64,000 nt of DNA from Variovorax sp. PBS-H4 (GCF_901827205.1 NZ_LR594675.1:4030001-4094000), one strand, 5' to 3'; shown: positions 24,806-35,624, counted from the stretch's first letter. Numbers and translations: made by a program. The notes: generated by a model from the letters alone, not told the origin.

Positions 24806-25795
24806 TCAGGAATTGCTCGCGTAGAAAGCATCCGCATAGATGTGCTCACGCGCGATGCCTCGTCGCTCGGCAAGCAGAGAGGCGGCCTCAACCATCGGCG
24901 GGGCGCCGCACAAGTAGGCGCGCCATCCATTGAGGTTGGGATGGTCTTCCGCAACGGCCTCGGTCACAATTCCTGACCGCATCGCCTGGTCCTCACCGCT
25001 GCCACTCGTCACCACGGTTTGGACGTTCAGGTTGGAGTGGCGACTCGCCAGAGCGTCTAGCCACTGGAGACCGTAGACGTCAGTAGGAGTTCGGACCCCA
25101 AAGTACAGATGGATTGGATTGCGCATCCCCGACTCGAGGGCCCCGCGGACGATCGACAAGACTGGAGCCAGGCCGGATCCACCCGCAACGCAGAGCATCG
25201 GACCTTCATGTCGTGATCGAAGGTATGCGGTTCCCAGAGGGCCGGTTACCCTCACGGAGTCGCCGACCTTGAGCTTCTCGTCGATGTATCCGGTAACGCG
25301 CCCATCGGGCACCAGGCGTACGTGAAATTCAAGCTCGTCGTCGGTGCTCAGCCCGGCCATCGAATACGGTCGCACCATGTCCGGAGCAACTTGGAGAAGT
25401 GCGTACTGGCCCGGTGAGTAGACGAACGGCTTGGAGGGACGGAGGCGCAATCTCTTGATGTCGTGTGTCATGGCCTCAATCGAGGTGACTGTGGCCTTGA
25501 ACACTTTGGCGGGGTGTGTGATGACCTCGTCCGGCTCAGCGATCTCGATCGCACAGCTTTCCGTTAGCACGCTCATGCACGCCAGGACATGACCATCACC
25601 GCGCGGGTCACTCTTGATTGCATCACGCCCTGTTTCCAGAACCGTCCCCTTTACGACCTTGCAGCGGCAGGTTCCGCATCTGCCTGCCATGCAGCTGTAC
25701 GAGACAGGCACGTTGTTTGTGCGGAGGGTTTCCAGGAGGTTTGCACCTGGAGAAGCTCTCAGCACAAGGCCTAACGGTTCAACAACGACTTCCAT
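24806..25795 (-). CDS. Oxygenase reductase, [2Fe-2S] plus FAD/NAD domains (NagAa-like)
   Basis: 329 residues. N-terminal plant-type ferredoxin domain with SYSCMAGRCGTCRCKVV and a fourth Cys in VLACMS. Then the FAD-binding RPYSMAG motif (about residues 138-145) and the NAD-binding GGSGLAPVLSIVRG motif. It moves electrons from NAD(P)H to the Rieske ferredoxin. It is the first gene of a nine-gene minus-strand operon in the order reductase, alpha, beta, ferredoxin, receptor, FAD, FeS, Mo subunits and CoxG; the first four repeat the nagAaGHAb order known from Ralstonia. The upstream 200 bases (25796-25995) should hold the promoter. Confidence 0.92.
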   Translation of the reverse strand: MEVVVEPLGLVLRASPGANLLETLRTNNVPVSYSCMAGRCGTCRCKVVKGTVLETGRDAIKSDPRGDGHVLACMSVLTESCAIEIAEPDEVITHPAKVFKATVTSIEAMTHDIKRLRLRPSKPFVYSPGQYALLQVAPDMVRPYSMAGLSTDDELEFHVRLVPDGRVTGYIDEKLKVGDSVRVTGPLGTAYLRSRHEGPMLCVAGGSGLAPVLSIVRGALESGMRNPIHLYFGVRTPTDVYGLQWLDALASRHSNLNVQTVVTSGSGEDQAMRSGIVTEAVAEDHPNLNGWRAYLCGAPPMVEAASLLAERRGIAREHIYADAFYASNS

Positions 25796-25995
25796 TCCAG
25801 CTCATGTTCGTTTGCAGCCGGAAGTGTAGGAATAGGTCTTCAGCGGGGGAATGCATTGGCCCTAATGGGCATCATCACGCAGCGAAATATCGCCTTTCTG
25901 CTGAGTGCGACCCACGGAGGTCCCTGTTCATCTCCTGCGCGGGCTGCCATGCGCAACGGCCGACAGGATGGCAAGCGCCAACTGCTACCCCGCGC

Positions 25996-27501
25996 TCACG
26001 ACGACGCTGCAATGTGAACGACTGGCAGTTGCGAACGCAGGAAGCGCAAGGCGTAGCGCAGCGCACCCGGGCTGCTGGCGTGCAACGTGAAAAGCGGCTG
26101 ACCGAGCTCCACCCGGTCCCGCAGGCGCACGTGCATCCTTGCTCCGGCGGCCGGATCGCGTGGAGCGCCCGCCAGTTTGGCCGCGCGTGAGACGAGGCGC
26201 GTGTCGATCGCCAAGACCGTGCCGCCCGCATGCGCGGTCACGTCCTCGGTGTGCGCTGCCTTCGGCGGCACACGCAGACCACCCTGCGCTTCGCAGATCG
26301 CCAGGAACTTGGCCAGCGCGCGCCCGTCGTCCAGCACCTCGCACGCCAGTCCCTGCCCACCCCCAGGGGCAGATTTTCCGGCCATTTCCAGCAGCAGGCC
26401 GGCGAGCAGCAGGGCACGCTCGCGCAGGTCCTGCGGGGCGTCGGCGCGGCGTTCCAGCACTGCCATGACGTCCATGGCTTCCAGGGCCGGCCCGATGCCG
26501 CGGCCTACAGGTTCGGTGCCGCCGGTGAAGACCGTGCGAACCTGCAGGCCCAAAGCGGCACCCACGGCCACCAGGCTGCGCGAAAGCAGCTCGGCCGCCG
26601 CCGTGCTGCGAACCTTGGTCAGCGGGCCGACCGGCAGATCGATCAGCACGCGCTGGGAGCCCGCCGCAGCCTTCTTGGAAAGGATGGACGCCACCAGCAG
26701 CCCTTCGCTATCGAGATTCAGCGGGCGTTCCACCCGGATCAACATGTCGTCGGCCGGACTGATGCGCGTGGCACCACCCCACGCGATGCAGCCGCCCTCG
26801 CTTTCGACGACGCGGCGCAGCGCCGCCATGTCGAGGTCAACCGGCGCGAGGGTTTCCATCGCATCGGCCGTACCGGCCGCCGAGGTGATGGCACGCGAGG
26901 ATGTCTTCGGCATCAGCGCGCCGCACGCTGTGACGATCGGCACCACCAGCAGCGTCGTCCGATTGCCCGGGAGGCCGCCGATGCAGTGTTTGTCCATCAC
27001 TGGCGACGCGCCCCAGTCGATGCGTTCGCCCACATCGACCATGGCTTTCGTCAACGCCACCGTCTCGTCGAGATCGAGTCCGCCGCCGGCACAGACCGTC
27101 ACCAGGGACGCCAGGTGAATGTCGGAAAGCCGACCACGTGCCACGTCTTCCATGAGCTCGCGCAGGGCGGAGTATCCAAGCCTGCTGCCGTGAGCCTTGG
27201 CGCGAAGGTGCGCAAGCGACGCGAGCACCGGTGGATGGCGCACCTCCACTTCATCGCCCTCTGCTGCGCCCAACAAGGTCCAGGCGACTTCCGACAACGC
27301 GATCTCGTCGCTACGAAGCCAGTCGCTGCTGACGTGATGGAGGATCGCGAGCAGGTGGTGCCCGTTGGCGATCACTTCGACCTGCGCCTGCGCTTCGAAG
27401 CCCTCCGCCCGGCAGACAGGGCAGTCGCCGAGCATGTACACCACGGGCTGCTGATAAGTGTCGATGCGGGCCCGGCTGGCCCGCAGGCGGTCGAAGGACA
27501 C
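25996..27501 (-). CDS. Thymidine/AMP phosphorylase family protein
   Basis: 501 residues of the long DeoA-like family that includes archaeal AMP phosphorylase. An N-terminal extension of about 85 residues precedes the phosphorylase core: VMDKHCIGGLPGNRTTLLVVP (phosphate/nucleoside site), KTSSRAITSAAGTADAMETLAPV, and a C-terminal domain with AGAPRDPAAGARM. AMP phosphorylase turns NMP and phosphate into base and ribose-1,5-bisphosphate. Whether this protein prefers nucleosides or nucleotides cannot be told; the N-terminal domain favours the AMP type. It follows the beta-CASP nuclease by 15 bases, under an FNR-type box. Confidence 0.88.
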   Translation of the reverse strand: MSFDRLRASRARIDTYQQPVVYMLGDCPVCRAEGFEAQAQVEVIANGHHLLAILHHVSSDWLRSDEIALSEVAWTLLGAAEGDEVEVRHPPVLASLAHLRAKAHGSRLGYSALRELMEDVARGRLSDIHLASLVTVCAGGGLDLDETVALTKAMVDVGERIDWGASPVMDKHCIGGLPGNRTTLLVVPIVTACGALMPKTSSRAITSAAGTADAMETLAPVDLDMAALRRVVESEGGCIAWGGATRISPADDMLIRVERPLNLDSEGLLVASILSKKAAAGSQRVLIDLPVGPLTKVRSTAAAELLSRSLVAVGAALGLQVRTVFTGGTEPVGRGIGPALEAMDVMAVLERRADAPQDLRERALLLAGLLLEMAGKSAPGGGQGLACEVLDDGRALAKFLAICEAQGGLRVPPKAAHTEDVTAHAGGTVLAIDTRLVSRAAKLAGAPRDPAAGARMHVRLRDRVELGQPLFTLHASSPGALRYALRFLRSQLPVVHIAASS

Positions 27502-27516
27502 GGCGCGGACTGATCT

Positions 27517-28869
27517 TCAGAGCTTGCGGGATTCGAGGTACTCCGGCACGGTGACCGGCCAGCCGTGACGCTCCTCGATCGCCAGCCGCAGCGCATCGGC
27601 GGCCACCGGCTCGCCATGCGTCACGAAGACCCGCTTCGGCGCACGCAGCCCACCGAGCCATGCCAACAGCTGTTCCCGGTCCGCATGGGCCGAAAAGGTG
27701 TCGAGATTGGCCACTTCGGCGCGCACCGGCACATAGGCCCCATGGATCTTGACCGACTCCGAGCCGCCGACCAGCGTCGCGCCGCGCGTGCCGGCGGCCT
27801 GGAAGCCGGCGAACAGGATGGTGTTGCGTGCTTCAGGCGCATACGCCTTCAGGTGATGCAGGACGCGCCCGCCGGTCGCCATGCCGCTCGCAGAAACGAT
27901 GATCGAAGGAAAGGTCAGCGTATTCAGCCGCTTCGATTCCTCCACCGTGTTGACGATCGTCACGTGCTTGCTCATGGCGGCACACTGCTCGGCGCTCAAC
28001 CGGTGTTCGTCGAGGTGGTGCCGAAAAATGCGCGTGGCATCGGCCGCCATGGGGCTGTTCAGGTACACCGGCATGTCGGGAATGCGGCGCGCCTGCTTGA
28101 GCAGGTGGATGCAATGCAGGAGGGTCTGCGCGCGCCCAACGGCGAATGAAGGGATGACGACCACGCCGCCGCGCGCCGCGGTGCGATTGACCACGTCGGC
28201 CAGCACCATGAGCGCGTCGACGTCGCGATGCAGGCGATCACCATACGTGGACTCCACGACCACATAGTCCGCCTGCTCGGGAGACTCGGGTGGACGCATC
28301 ACCAGGTCGTCGCTGCGGCCAAGGTCGCCGGAGAACAGGATGCTGCCCCCTGTCCAGCTGATGTGAACGCTGGCCGCGCCGAGAATATGCCCGGCGCGCT
28401 TCAGACGCCACGACCAGCCTGGCCACGGTGACTGCTCCTCGTCGAAGGGAATGGCCTCGAAGCGCTTCAGCGCTGCACTCGCCTCCTCTTGCGTGTAGAG
28501 CGGCAGGGCCGGCTTGTGCTTCGAATGGCCGTGCCGATTCGCGAAATCGGCTTCCTCCTCCTGGAGCCGGCCGGAATCCGGCAGCAGCAGCTCGCACAGG
28601 TCGCGCGTCGCGCCACTGCAGAACACAGGGCCCTTGAAACCGAGCTTGACGAGCCGCGGCACAAACCCGCTGTGGTCGATGTGCGCGTGCGTGAGCAGCA
28701 CCGCATCGATGTCGGAGGCCTTGATCGGCAAAGGCTCCCAGTTGCGCAGCCGCAGTTGCTTCAGGCCCTGGAAGAGGCCACAGTCGACCAGCAACCGGCG
28801 GCCGTCGTGCTCCAGCAGGTACTTGGATCCGGTGACGGTGCCGACGCCGCCGAGGAATTCGATGCGCAT
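27517..28869 (-). CDS. Beta-CASP metallo-beta-lactamase ribonuclease-like protein
   Basis: 450 residues from the ATG at 28869 (GGAGAAGC upstream); a frame open to 29085 would run through the FNR box. MBL motifs: LTHAHIDHSG, ESTYGD, KRAGHILGAASVHI, FSGDLGR. Beta-CASP motifs: IPSFAVGRAQTLL, VYLNSPMA, IIVSASGMATGGRVLHH, with SAHADREQL and the final FVTHGEP. This is the RNase J/CPSF/YSH1-type fold that cleaves RNA. It probably degrades RNA in the cytoplasm and feeds the phosphorylase encoded next to it. Confidence 0.9.
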   Translation of the reverse strand: MRIEFLGGVGTVTGSKYLLEHDGRRLLVDCGLFQGLKQLRLRNWEPLPIKASDIDAVLLTHAHIDHSGFVPRLVKLGFKGPVFCSGATRDLCELLLPDSGRLQEEEADFANRHGHSKHKPALPLYTQEEASAALKRFEAIPFDEEQSPWPGWSWRLKRAGHILGAASVHISWTGGSILFSGDLGRSDDLVMRPPESPEQADYVVVESTYGDRLHRDVDALMVLADVVNRTAARGGVVVIPSFAVGRAQTLLHCIHLLKQARRIPDMPVYLNSPMAADATRIFRHHLDEHRLSAEQCAAMSKHVTIVNTVEESKRLNTLTFPSIIVSASGMATGGRVLHHLKAYAPEARNTILFAGFQAAGTRGATLVGGSESVKIHGAYVPVRAEVANLDTFSAHADREQLLAWLGGLRAPKRVFVTHGEPVAADALRLAIEERHGWPVTVPEYLESRKL

Positions 28870-28917
28870 TGCTTCTCCTTGGTTGCCGGGAGCTTGGCAT
28901 CGTGCCGCCGCTGCGAC

Positions 28918-28931
28918 TTGATGCCGATCAA
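28918..28931. promoter_or_regulatory. FNR/DNR-type box, perfect TTGAT-N4-ATCAA
   Basis: TTGATGCCGATCAA lies in the divergent region. Its centre is 55 bases before the beta-CASP start, which fits activation at -41.5 with a leader of about 14 bases. From the plus-strand synthetase start it is only 30 bases away, so for that gene it would act in another way or not at all. Confidence 0.75.
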
Positions 28932-28935
28932 GGGA

Positions 28936-28954
28936 GCGCAACATCAAGTTGCGC
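28936..28954 (+). promoter_or_regulatory. Hairpin between ribosome site and start codon of the acyl-CoA synthetase
   Basis: GCGCAAC-ATCAA-GTTGCGC is a perfect stem of 7 pairs with a 5-base loop. It lies exactly between an AGGGAG ribosome site (28931-28936) and the ATG at 28955. Without folding the spacing would be too long; with the stem formed the two ends are brought together. Confidence 0.45.
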
Positions 28955-31690
28955 ATGATGCACCCTTTGTCCCGGAGGCCACCCTTGACGATCCGCCATC
29001 TCGACCGGCTCCTGTCGCCGACCTCGGTCGCTGTCTTCGGTGCTTCCAGCCGTGCGGGCAGCGTCGGTGCCATGGTCTGGCGCAACCTGCGCGCCGGTCG
29101 CTTCGCGGGCCCGATCTACGCCGTCAATCCCAAGCACACCCAGCTCGATGGCGTGCCCGTCTTCGCCAAGGCGGCCCATCTGCCCGGCGCCCCGGACCTG
29201 GCGCTCCTTTGTACGCCTCCCGACACCGTGCCGCAGCTGGTGGCCGAGCTCGCCGAACTCGGCACCCGCGCGGTCATCATCGTGACCGCGGGGCTGAGCG
29301 CCACGCAGAAGCAGGCGGCACTCGATGCGGCCAGGCCGTACGTGACGCGCCTGCTGGGCCCCAACTGCATCGGCCTGCTGAGCCCGCACATCGGCCTGAA
29401 TGCCGGCTTCGCGCACACCGATGCGCTGCCGGGCGAGATGGCCTTCGTGTCGCAATCGGGCGCGCTGGTCACCGCCATGCTCGACTGGGCCAAGAGCCGC
29501 GGCATCGGCCTGTCGCACCTCGTCTCGCTGGGCGAACACTGCGATGTCGATTTTGGCGACCTGCTGGACCACCTGGCGAACGACGCCCGCACGCGATCCA
29601 TCCTGCTCTATGCCGAATCGATCGAGTCGCCGCGCAAGTTCATGTCGGCCGCACGGGCGGCAGCACGCAACAAGCCGGTGATCATCGTGAAGGCCGGACG
29701 CGCCGGCAACGGCGTGCACGCCGCTGCCTCCCACACCGGTGCGCTGGCCGGCTCGGACATCGTCTACGACGCGGCCATCCGCCGCGCCGGCATGTTGCGC
29801 GTCGACACGATGCAGGAGCTGTTCATGGCGGCCGAGACCCTGGCGCGCTTCCGCGGCAACCGCAGCGATTCGCTGACCATCATGACCAACGGCGGCGGCG
29901 CCGGCGTGATGGCCGCCGACGCGGCCGCGCGGGCCGGCATCACGCTGGCACAGCCCGGCAGCGCCCTGCTCCAGCGCCTGGACGATGCGCTGCCGTTCAA
30001 CTGGTCGCATGCCAATCCGATCGACATCATTGGCGACGCCCCGATCGAACGCTACACGGCGACGCTGTCCGCCCTGCTCGCCGACGATTCGGCCGGCGCC
30101 GTGCTGTTCGTCCATGCGCCGACGGCGATCGTGCGCAGCGACGACATCGCCCGCGCCTGCCTGCCGCTGGTGCGCGAGGCCGGGCAGCGCGTGATGAGCG
30201 CCTGGCTCGGCGACGCGGCTGTGGCCCAGGCGCGCCAGCTGTTCGAGCAGGCTGGCGTGCCCGACTATTCCACACCCGAGGAGGCCGTCCACGCCTTCGG
30301 GATGCTGCAGACCTATCGGCGCAACCAGGAGATCCTGAGCGAGGCGCCGAGTGCGAGCGAGAACACGGCGCCCGATCTCGCCGCGGCGCAAGGCCAGCTC
30401 GATGTGGCGCTTGCCGAAGGCCGCGAATGGCTGAGCGAAAAGGAGGCCAAGGCCGTCCTGAAGGCCTTCGGGGTTCCGGCCGTGCCCACACTGGCGGTCG
30501 CGGCCTCGGCCGATGCGGTCCTGGCGGCCGCGCTCGAAGTGGGCTATCCGGTGGCGCTCAAGATCGCCTCGCGCGACATCACGCACAAGTCCGACGTCGG
30601 CGGCGTACGGCTGGATCTGCGCGACCCGGCTTCCCTGGAACAGGCCATCCGCGACATGCTTCAGGCCGTGCGCGCCGCGAAGCCCGATGCGCACATCGAT
30701 GGCTTCACCGTGCAGCCGATGGTGCATCGGCCGCACGCACAGGAAGTCATCGTCGGCGCCAGCATCGACAGCGTCTTCGGCCCGGTGATCCTCTGCGGCC
30801 AAGGCGGCACCGCTGTGGAGGTGACTGCAGACACCGCTGTCGCCCTTCCCCCGCTCAACCGCAGCCTGGCCCGCGAACTGGTCTCGCGCACGCGCGTATC
30901 GCGCCTGCTCGCCGGCTACCGCGACCATCTTCCTGCTCGCACGGATGCCCTGTACGACGTGCTGATTGCGGTGTCGCAGATGCTCGCCGACCTACCGCAG
31001 CTGGCGGAGCTCGACATCAACCCGCTCTACGTCGACGAGGCGGGGGCCATTGCCCTGGATGCCCGCATCCGCGTCGCGAGGCAGCCGGTCGCTGGGGCCG
31101 AGCGCTTCGCGATCCTTCCGTATCCTTCCCAATGGGCTCGCACGCTGACCTGGAACGGGCGTGAAACCACGGTGCGCCCGATCCGTCCCGAAGACGAGGC
31201 GCAACACCAGCGCTTCCTGGAACGGCTCGATCCGGAGGACATCCGCATGCGCATCTTCCAGACCCGGCGCGAGCTGCCGCGCAGCGAACTCGCGCGGCTC
31301 ACCCAGATCGACTATGACCGCGAAATGGCGTTCATTGCCGAGGCCGTCGACACGCAGGGCGTGCGCGAAACACTCGGCGTCGCGCGCACCGTCAGCGACC
31401 CCGACCGGGTGGAGGCCGAGTTCGCCATCATCGTGCGCTCCGATCTGAAGGGTGCCGGGCTCGGAAGGCTGCTGTTCCAGCAATTGATCGACCATGCCAG
31501 GAACCGTGGAACCGGCCGTCTCGTGGGCATCGTGCTGCGGGAGAACAGGCGGATGCTGAATCTCTGCCGCGATATGGGCTTCGAAGCCGACCCGGCGGAG
31601 CCCGCCGGCTCAGGCGTACGGCGCATGGTCAAGACGCTGGATGGCCCGGCGGTCGAGCCGAGGTCCAGGGCAGGCGCGCCGCCGGCGTAA
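28955..31690 (+). CDS. ADP-forming acyl-CoA synthetase fused to GNAT acetyltransferase (PatZ-like)
   Basis: About 911 residues. CoA-binding Rossmann domain (residues 15-140, SVAVFGASSRAGSVG), succinyl-CoA-synthetase-like domain with the phospho-histidine in SHTGALAGSD (His at about 260), ATP-grasp domain (about 480-700, ALKIASRDITHKSDVGGV) and a C-terminal GNAT domain (about 725-890, RPIRPEDEAQHQRFLERL, LGRLLFQQLIDHARNRG). In PatZ/Pat proteins this architecture acetylates and so inhibits acetyl-CoA synthetase. Here all synthetase motifs look intact, so it may also make acyl-CoA. It ends convergently 95 bases from acs, its likely target. Starts at 28955 or 28958 are equivalent. Confidence 0.88.
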   Translation: MMHPLSRRPPLTIRHLDRLLSPTSVAVFGASSRAGSVGAMVWRNLRAGRFAGPIYAVNPKHTQLDGVPVFAKAAHLPGAPDLALLCTPPDTVPQLVAELAELGTRAVIIVTAGLSATQKQAALDAARPYVTRLLGPNCIGLLSPHIGLNAGFAHTDALPGEMAFVSQSGALVTAMLDWAKSRGIGLSHLVSLGEHCDVDFGDLLDHLANDARTRSILLYAESIESPRKFMSAARAAARNKPVIIVKAGRAGNGVHAAASHTGALAGSDIVYDAAIRRAGMLRVDTMQELFMAAETLARFRGNRSDSLTIMTNGGGAGVMAADAAARAGITLAQPGSALLQRLDDALPFNWSHANPIDIIGDAPIERYTATLSALLADDSAGAVLFVHAPTAIVRSDDIARACLPLVREAGQRVMSAWLGDAAVAQARQLFEQAGVPDYSTPEEAVHAFGMLQTYRRNQEILSEAPSASENTAPDLAAAQGQLDVALAEGREWLSEKEAKAVLKAFGVPAVPTLAVAASADAVLAAALEVGYPVALKIASRDITHKSDVGGVRLDLRDPASLEQAIRDMLQAVRAAKPDAHIDGFTVQPMVHRPHAQEVIVGASIDSVFGPVILCGQGGTAVEVTADTAVALPPLNRSLARELVSRTRVSRLLAGYRDHLPARTDALYDVLIAVSQMLADLPQLAELDINPLYVDEAGAIALDARIRVARQPVAGAERFAILPYPSQWARTLTWNGRETTVRPIRPEDEAQHQRFLERLDPEDIRMRIFQTRRELPRSELARLTQIDYDREMAFIAEAVDTQGVRETLGVARTVSDPDRVEAEFAIIVRSDLKGAGLGRLLFQQLIDHARNRGTGRLVGIVLRENRRMLNLCRDMGFEADPAEPAGSGVRRMVKTLDGPAVEPRSRAGAPPA

Positions 31691-31785
31691 GAAGGCATCC
31701 CTGCAGCCGGCCCCAGCGCGGTGATGAGCAGCATCGCCCCGCCCGGCACGCATGCGGATGGGCCCTCCCCCCAACGCAGCGCGGC

Positions 31786-33762
<1,977 letters not shown>

Positions 33763-33812
33763 GGTCAGGTCGACTCCTTTGGACGCCGATGCTCCGGCAC
33801 TTTGCATGGATC

Positions 33813-33830
33813 GACCTTGCGCTAGCGCAA
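33813..33830. promoter_or_regulatory. Palindrome TTGCGCTAGCGCAA before acs (shared with actP operon)
   Basis: GACCTTGCGCTAGCGCAA at 33813-33830 contains a perfect 14-base palindrome (33817-33830) centred 61 bases before the acs start. The same 18 bases recur at 55103-55120 before the DUF485-actP operon. The TTG-N8-CAA spacing is that of CRP/FNR-superfamily sites, but with G/C where FNR has A/T. Confidence 0.7.
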
Positions 33831-33870
33831 AGGACATGCCCGTGGGAACGGGCGCGCTGCGCGAGAGAGC

Positions 33871-33884
33871 TTGTGCCAGATCAA
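33871..33884. promoter_or_regulatory. FNR/DNR-like box before the truncated globin
   Basis: TTGTG-CCAG-ATCAA has one perfect half-site. Its centre is 92 bases before the globin start, so a -41.5 placement gives a leader of about 50 bases. Confidence 0.5.
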
Positions 33885-33969
33885 GGACGTGACGAGCCGC
33901 TTCGCGTTAGTGTGGAACTTGCAGTGCCAGGGGCACTCTCTCACAGGAGACAAAAAAGGAGATTCTGGG

Positions 33970-34365
33970 ATGCCCGATCCTGACCTCTGTACCGAAGAGG
34001 ACGTCGTGCGACTGGTCCATGCCTTCTATTCGAAGGTGCGCAAGGACGAGCTGCTCGCGCCGATCTTCGCCACGCGCATCACCGACTGGGACCGGCATCT
34101 GTCCAGGATGGTCGACTTCTGGTCCTCGGCCCTGCGAGGCACCGCCCGCTACCGGGGGATGCCCATGCCGGCGCATGCGGCGTTGCCGGGGCTCACGCCG
34201 CAGCTGTTCCATCACTGGCTCGCCCTCTTCCGCGAGACTACCCAGGCGCTCGGGAATGAAGCGCTCCAGCGGCGCGCCAACGATCTCGCACATCGGATCG
34301 CCGGCAGCCTCTGGTATGGCTACCAGGCGCGGCACGGCGAGCCCGAGGGCGTGGCGGCCGCCTGA
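33970..34365 (+). CDS. Group III truncated hemoglobin
   Basis: 131 residues beginning MPDPDLCTEEDVVRLVHAFY after a strong AAGGAGA site. The pattern LLAPIFATRITDWDRHLSRMVDFWSSALRG followed by YRGMPMPAHAALPGLTPQLFHHWLALFRET is that of group III truncated globins; the proximal histidine is one of the HH pair. These proteins bind oxygen and NO, and the surrounding denitrification genes suggest NO handling. Its 3' end overlaps the convergent nitronate monooxygenase gene by 46 bases. Confidence 0.88.
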   Translation: MPDPDLCTEEDVVRLVHAFYSKVRKDELLAPIFATRITDWDRHLSRMVDFWSSALRGTARYRGMPMPAHAALPGLTPQLFHHWLALFRETTQALGNEALQRRANDLAHRIAGSLWYGYQARHGEPEGVAAA

Positions 34366-35624
34366 CCAGCAGGCCCCAGGGCGTTCATCGCGCTGCCGTG
34401 CGTCAGCAGGCGGGCGAGCAGCTCGTGCACGCTGCGGATCTGCTCGCCGAAGGGCAGGGCGCCCACACCGCGGAAGAACAGGCCCTTCTTCACGTCGCCG
34501 CGCAGCGCGGCGGCCAGCTGCGTGTCGATGCAGAACTGGCCCCACGTCGCCAGCCCGTCGCGCAAGCCGCACTGCGCCAGGCAGTCGAAGGCGAGCGTGC
34601 AGCGCGGCTTGACGTGCGCCACGCTCTTCAGTTTTGACTCGGCCTTCAGGTAGAGCGCGAGCCACCGCGTCGGCACGGCGCGCGCCGGCAGGCCGGCCAC
34701 GCTGGTGAACTCGACCAGGTCCTCGTCGCGCGCCTGCGCCAGCACGCGCTTGAACTCGGGGTGCGCATCGCACTCCTGCGTGACGGCGAAGGGCGTGCCG
34801 AGCTGCACGGCCGCGGCGCCCAGCGCCTGCACGCGCGCGATGTCCTCGAAGCAGCGGATGCCGCCGGCCGCGACCAGCGGGATGTCCTTCTCGATCCCCG
34901 CTGCGCGCAGGAAGGCGAGCGACTGGGGAATGACGTTCTCGAAGTCGAAGCGCGTATCGGCCAGGTCGGCGACCTTCGCGGCACCGAGGTGGCCGCCGGC
35001 GAAGCGCGGGTGCTCGATCACGATCGCGTCGGGCAGGCGCTTGCGGCGCTCCCACTTGCGCACCAGCAGCTGTACCCCGCGCGCATCCGACAGGATGGGA
35101 ACGAGCAGCGCCCCGGGATGGTCCTGCGCGAGCTCGGGCAGGTCGAGCGGCAGACCCGCGCCGACCACCACCGCATCGATCCCGCACTCCAGCGCGCGCG
35201 TCACCGAAGGCGCATATTCGCCCACGGCGCGCATCACGTTGATGGCGAGCAGGCCGCGCCCGCCGGCGCGCTCGCGCGCGGCACGGATCTCGCGCGCCAG
35301 CGCCTCGAGGTTGGCGGCATTGATGTCTTGCTTGGCACGCTGCGTCGCGGCCTCGCCCGGGGCGAGGTCGCGCGTGCGCGCCATCAGGTCCGGATGGTGG
35401 CGGCGCAGGTCGACGGACGAGATCGTGCCCATGGCCCCGAGCGCCGCGACGCTGCCCGCCAGCCGATGCGCCGAAACGCCCACGCCCATGCCGCCCTGGA
35501 CGATCGGCAGCAGGGTCCGCCCGCCCAGGCGCAAAGGCTTCAGGCCGCCTTCGTGCAGCAGAGCCATCAGGCGGTCGGCGTCTTTGGAAGTGTGGAGAGC
35601 AGGTTCGGGGTCGGCAAGGGTCAT
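34320..35624 (-). CDS. Nitronate monooxygenase / 2-nitropropane dioxygenase-like FMN enzyme
   Basis: 434 residues from the ATG at 35624; in-frame starts at 35645 and 35672 are possible. TIM-barrel FMN protein with LPIVQGGMGVGVSAHRLAGSVAALGAMGTIS, DAVVVGAGLPLDLPEL, IPLVAAGGIRCFEDIARVQALGAAAVQLGTPFAV and ECDAHPEF. The family oxidises alkyl nitronates, though many members have other oxidase or reductase roles. The gene has its own FNR-type box and so appears to belong to the anaerobic/nitrate regulon. Confidence 0.85.
   Translation of the reverse strand: MTLADPEPALHTSKDADRLMALLHEGGLKPLRLGGRTLLPIVQGGMGVGVSAHRLAGSVAALGAMGTISSVDLRRHHPDLMARTRDLAPGEAATQRAKQDINAANLEALAREIRAARERAGGRGLLAINVMRAVGEYAPSVTRALECGIDAVVVGAGLPLDLPELAQDHPGALLVPILSDARGVQLLVRKWERRKRLPDAIVIEHPRFAGGHLGAAKVADLADTRFDFENVIPQSLAFLRAAGIEKDIPLVAAGGIRCFEDIARVQALGAAAVQLGTPFAVTQECDAHPEFKRVLAQARDEDLVEFTSVAGLPARAVPTRWLALYLKAESKLKSVAHVKPRCTLAFDCLAQCGLRDGLATWGQFCIDTQLAAALRGDVKKGLFFRGVGALPFGEQIRSVHELLARLLTHGSAMNALGPAGQAAATPSGSPCRAW

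Noticed and set aside
25859..25870. Inverted repeat GCCCTAATGGGC upstream of the oxygenase operon
   Set aside because: The arms are only 4 bases and there is no second copy or matching regulator site; possible operator but not supported.
28949..28954. TTG at 28949 as start of the PatZ-like synthetase
   Set aside because: It lies inside the right arm of the hairpin, and two ATG codons follow at once at 28955 and 28958.
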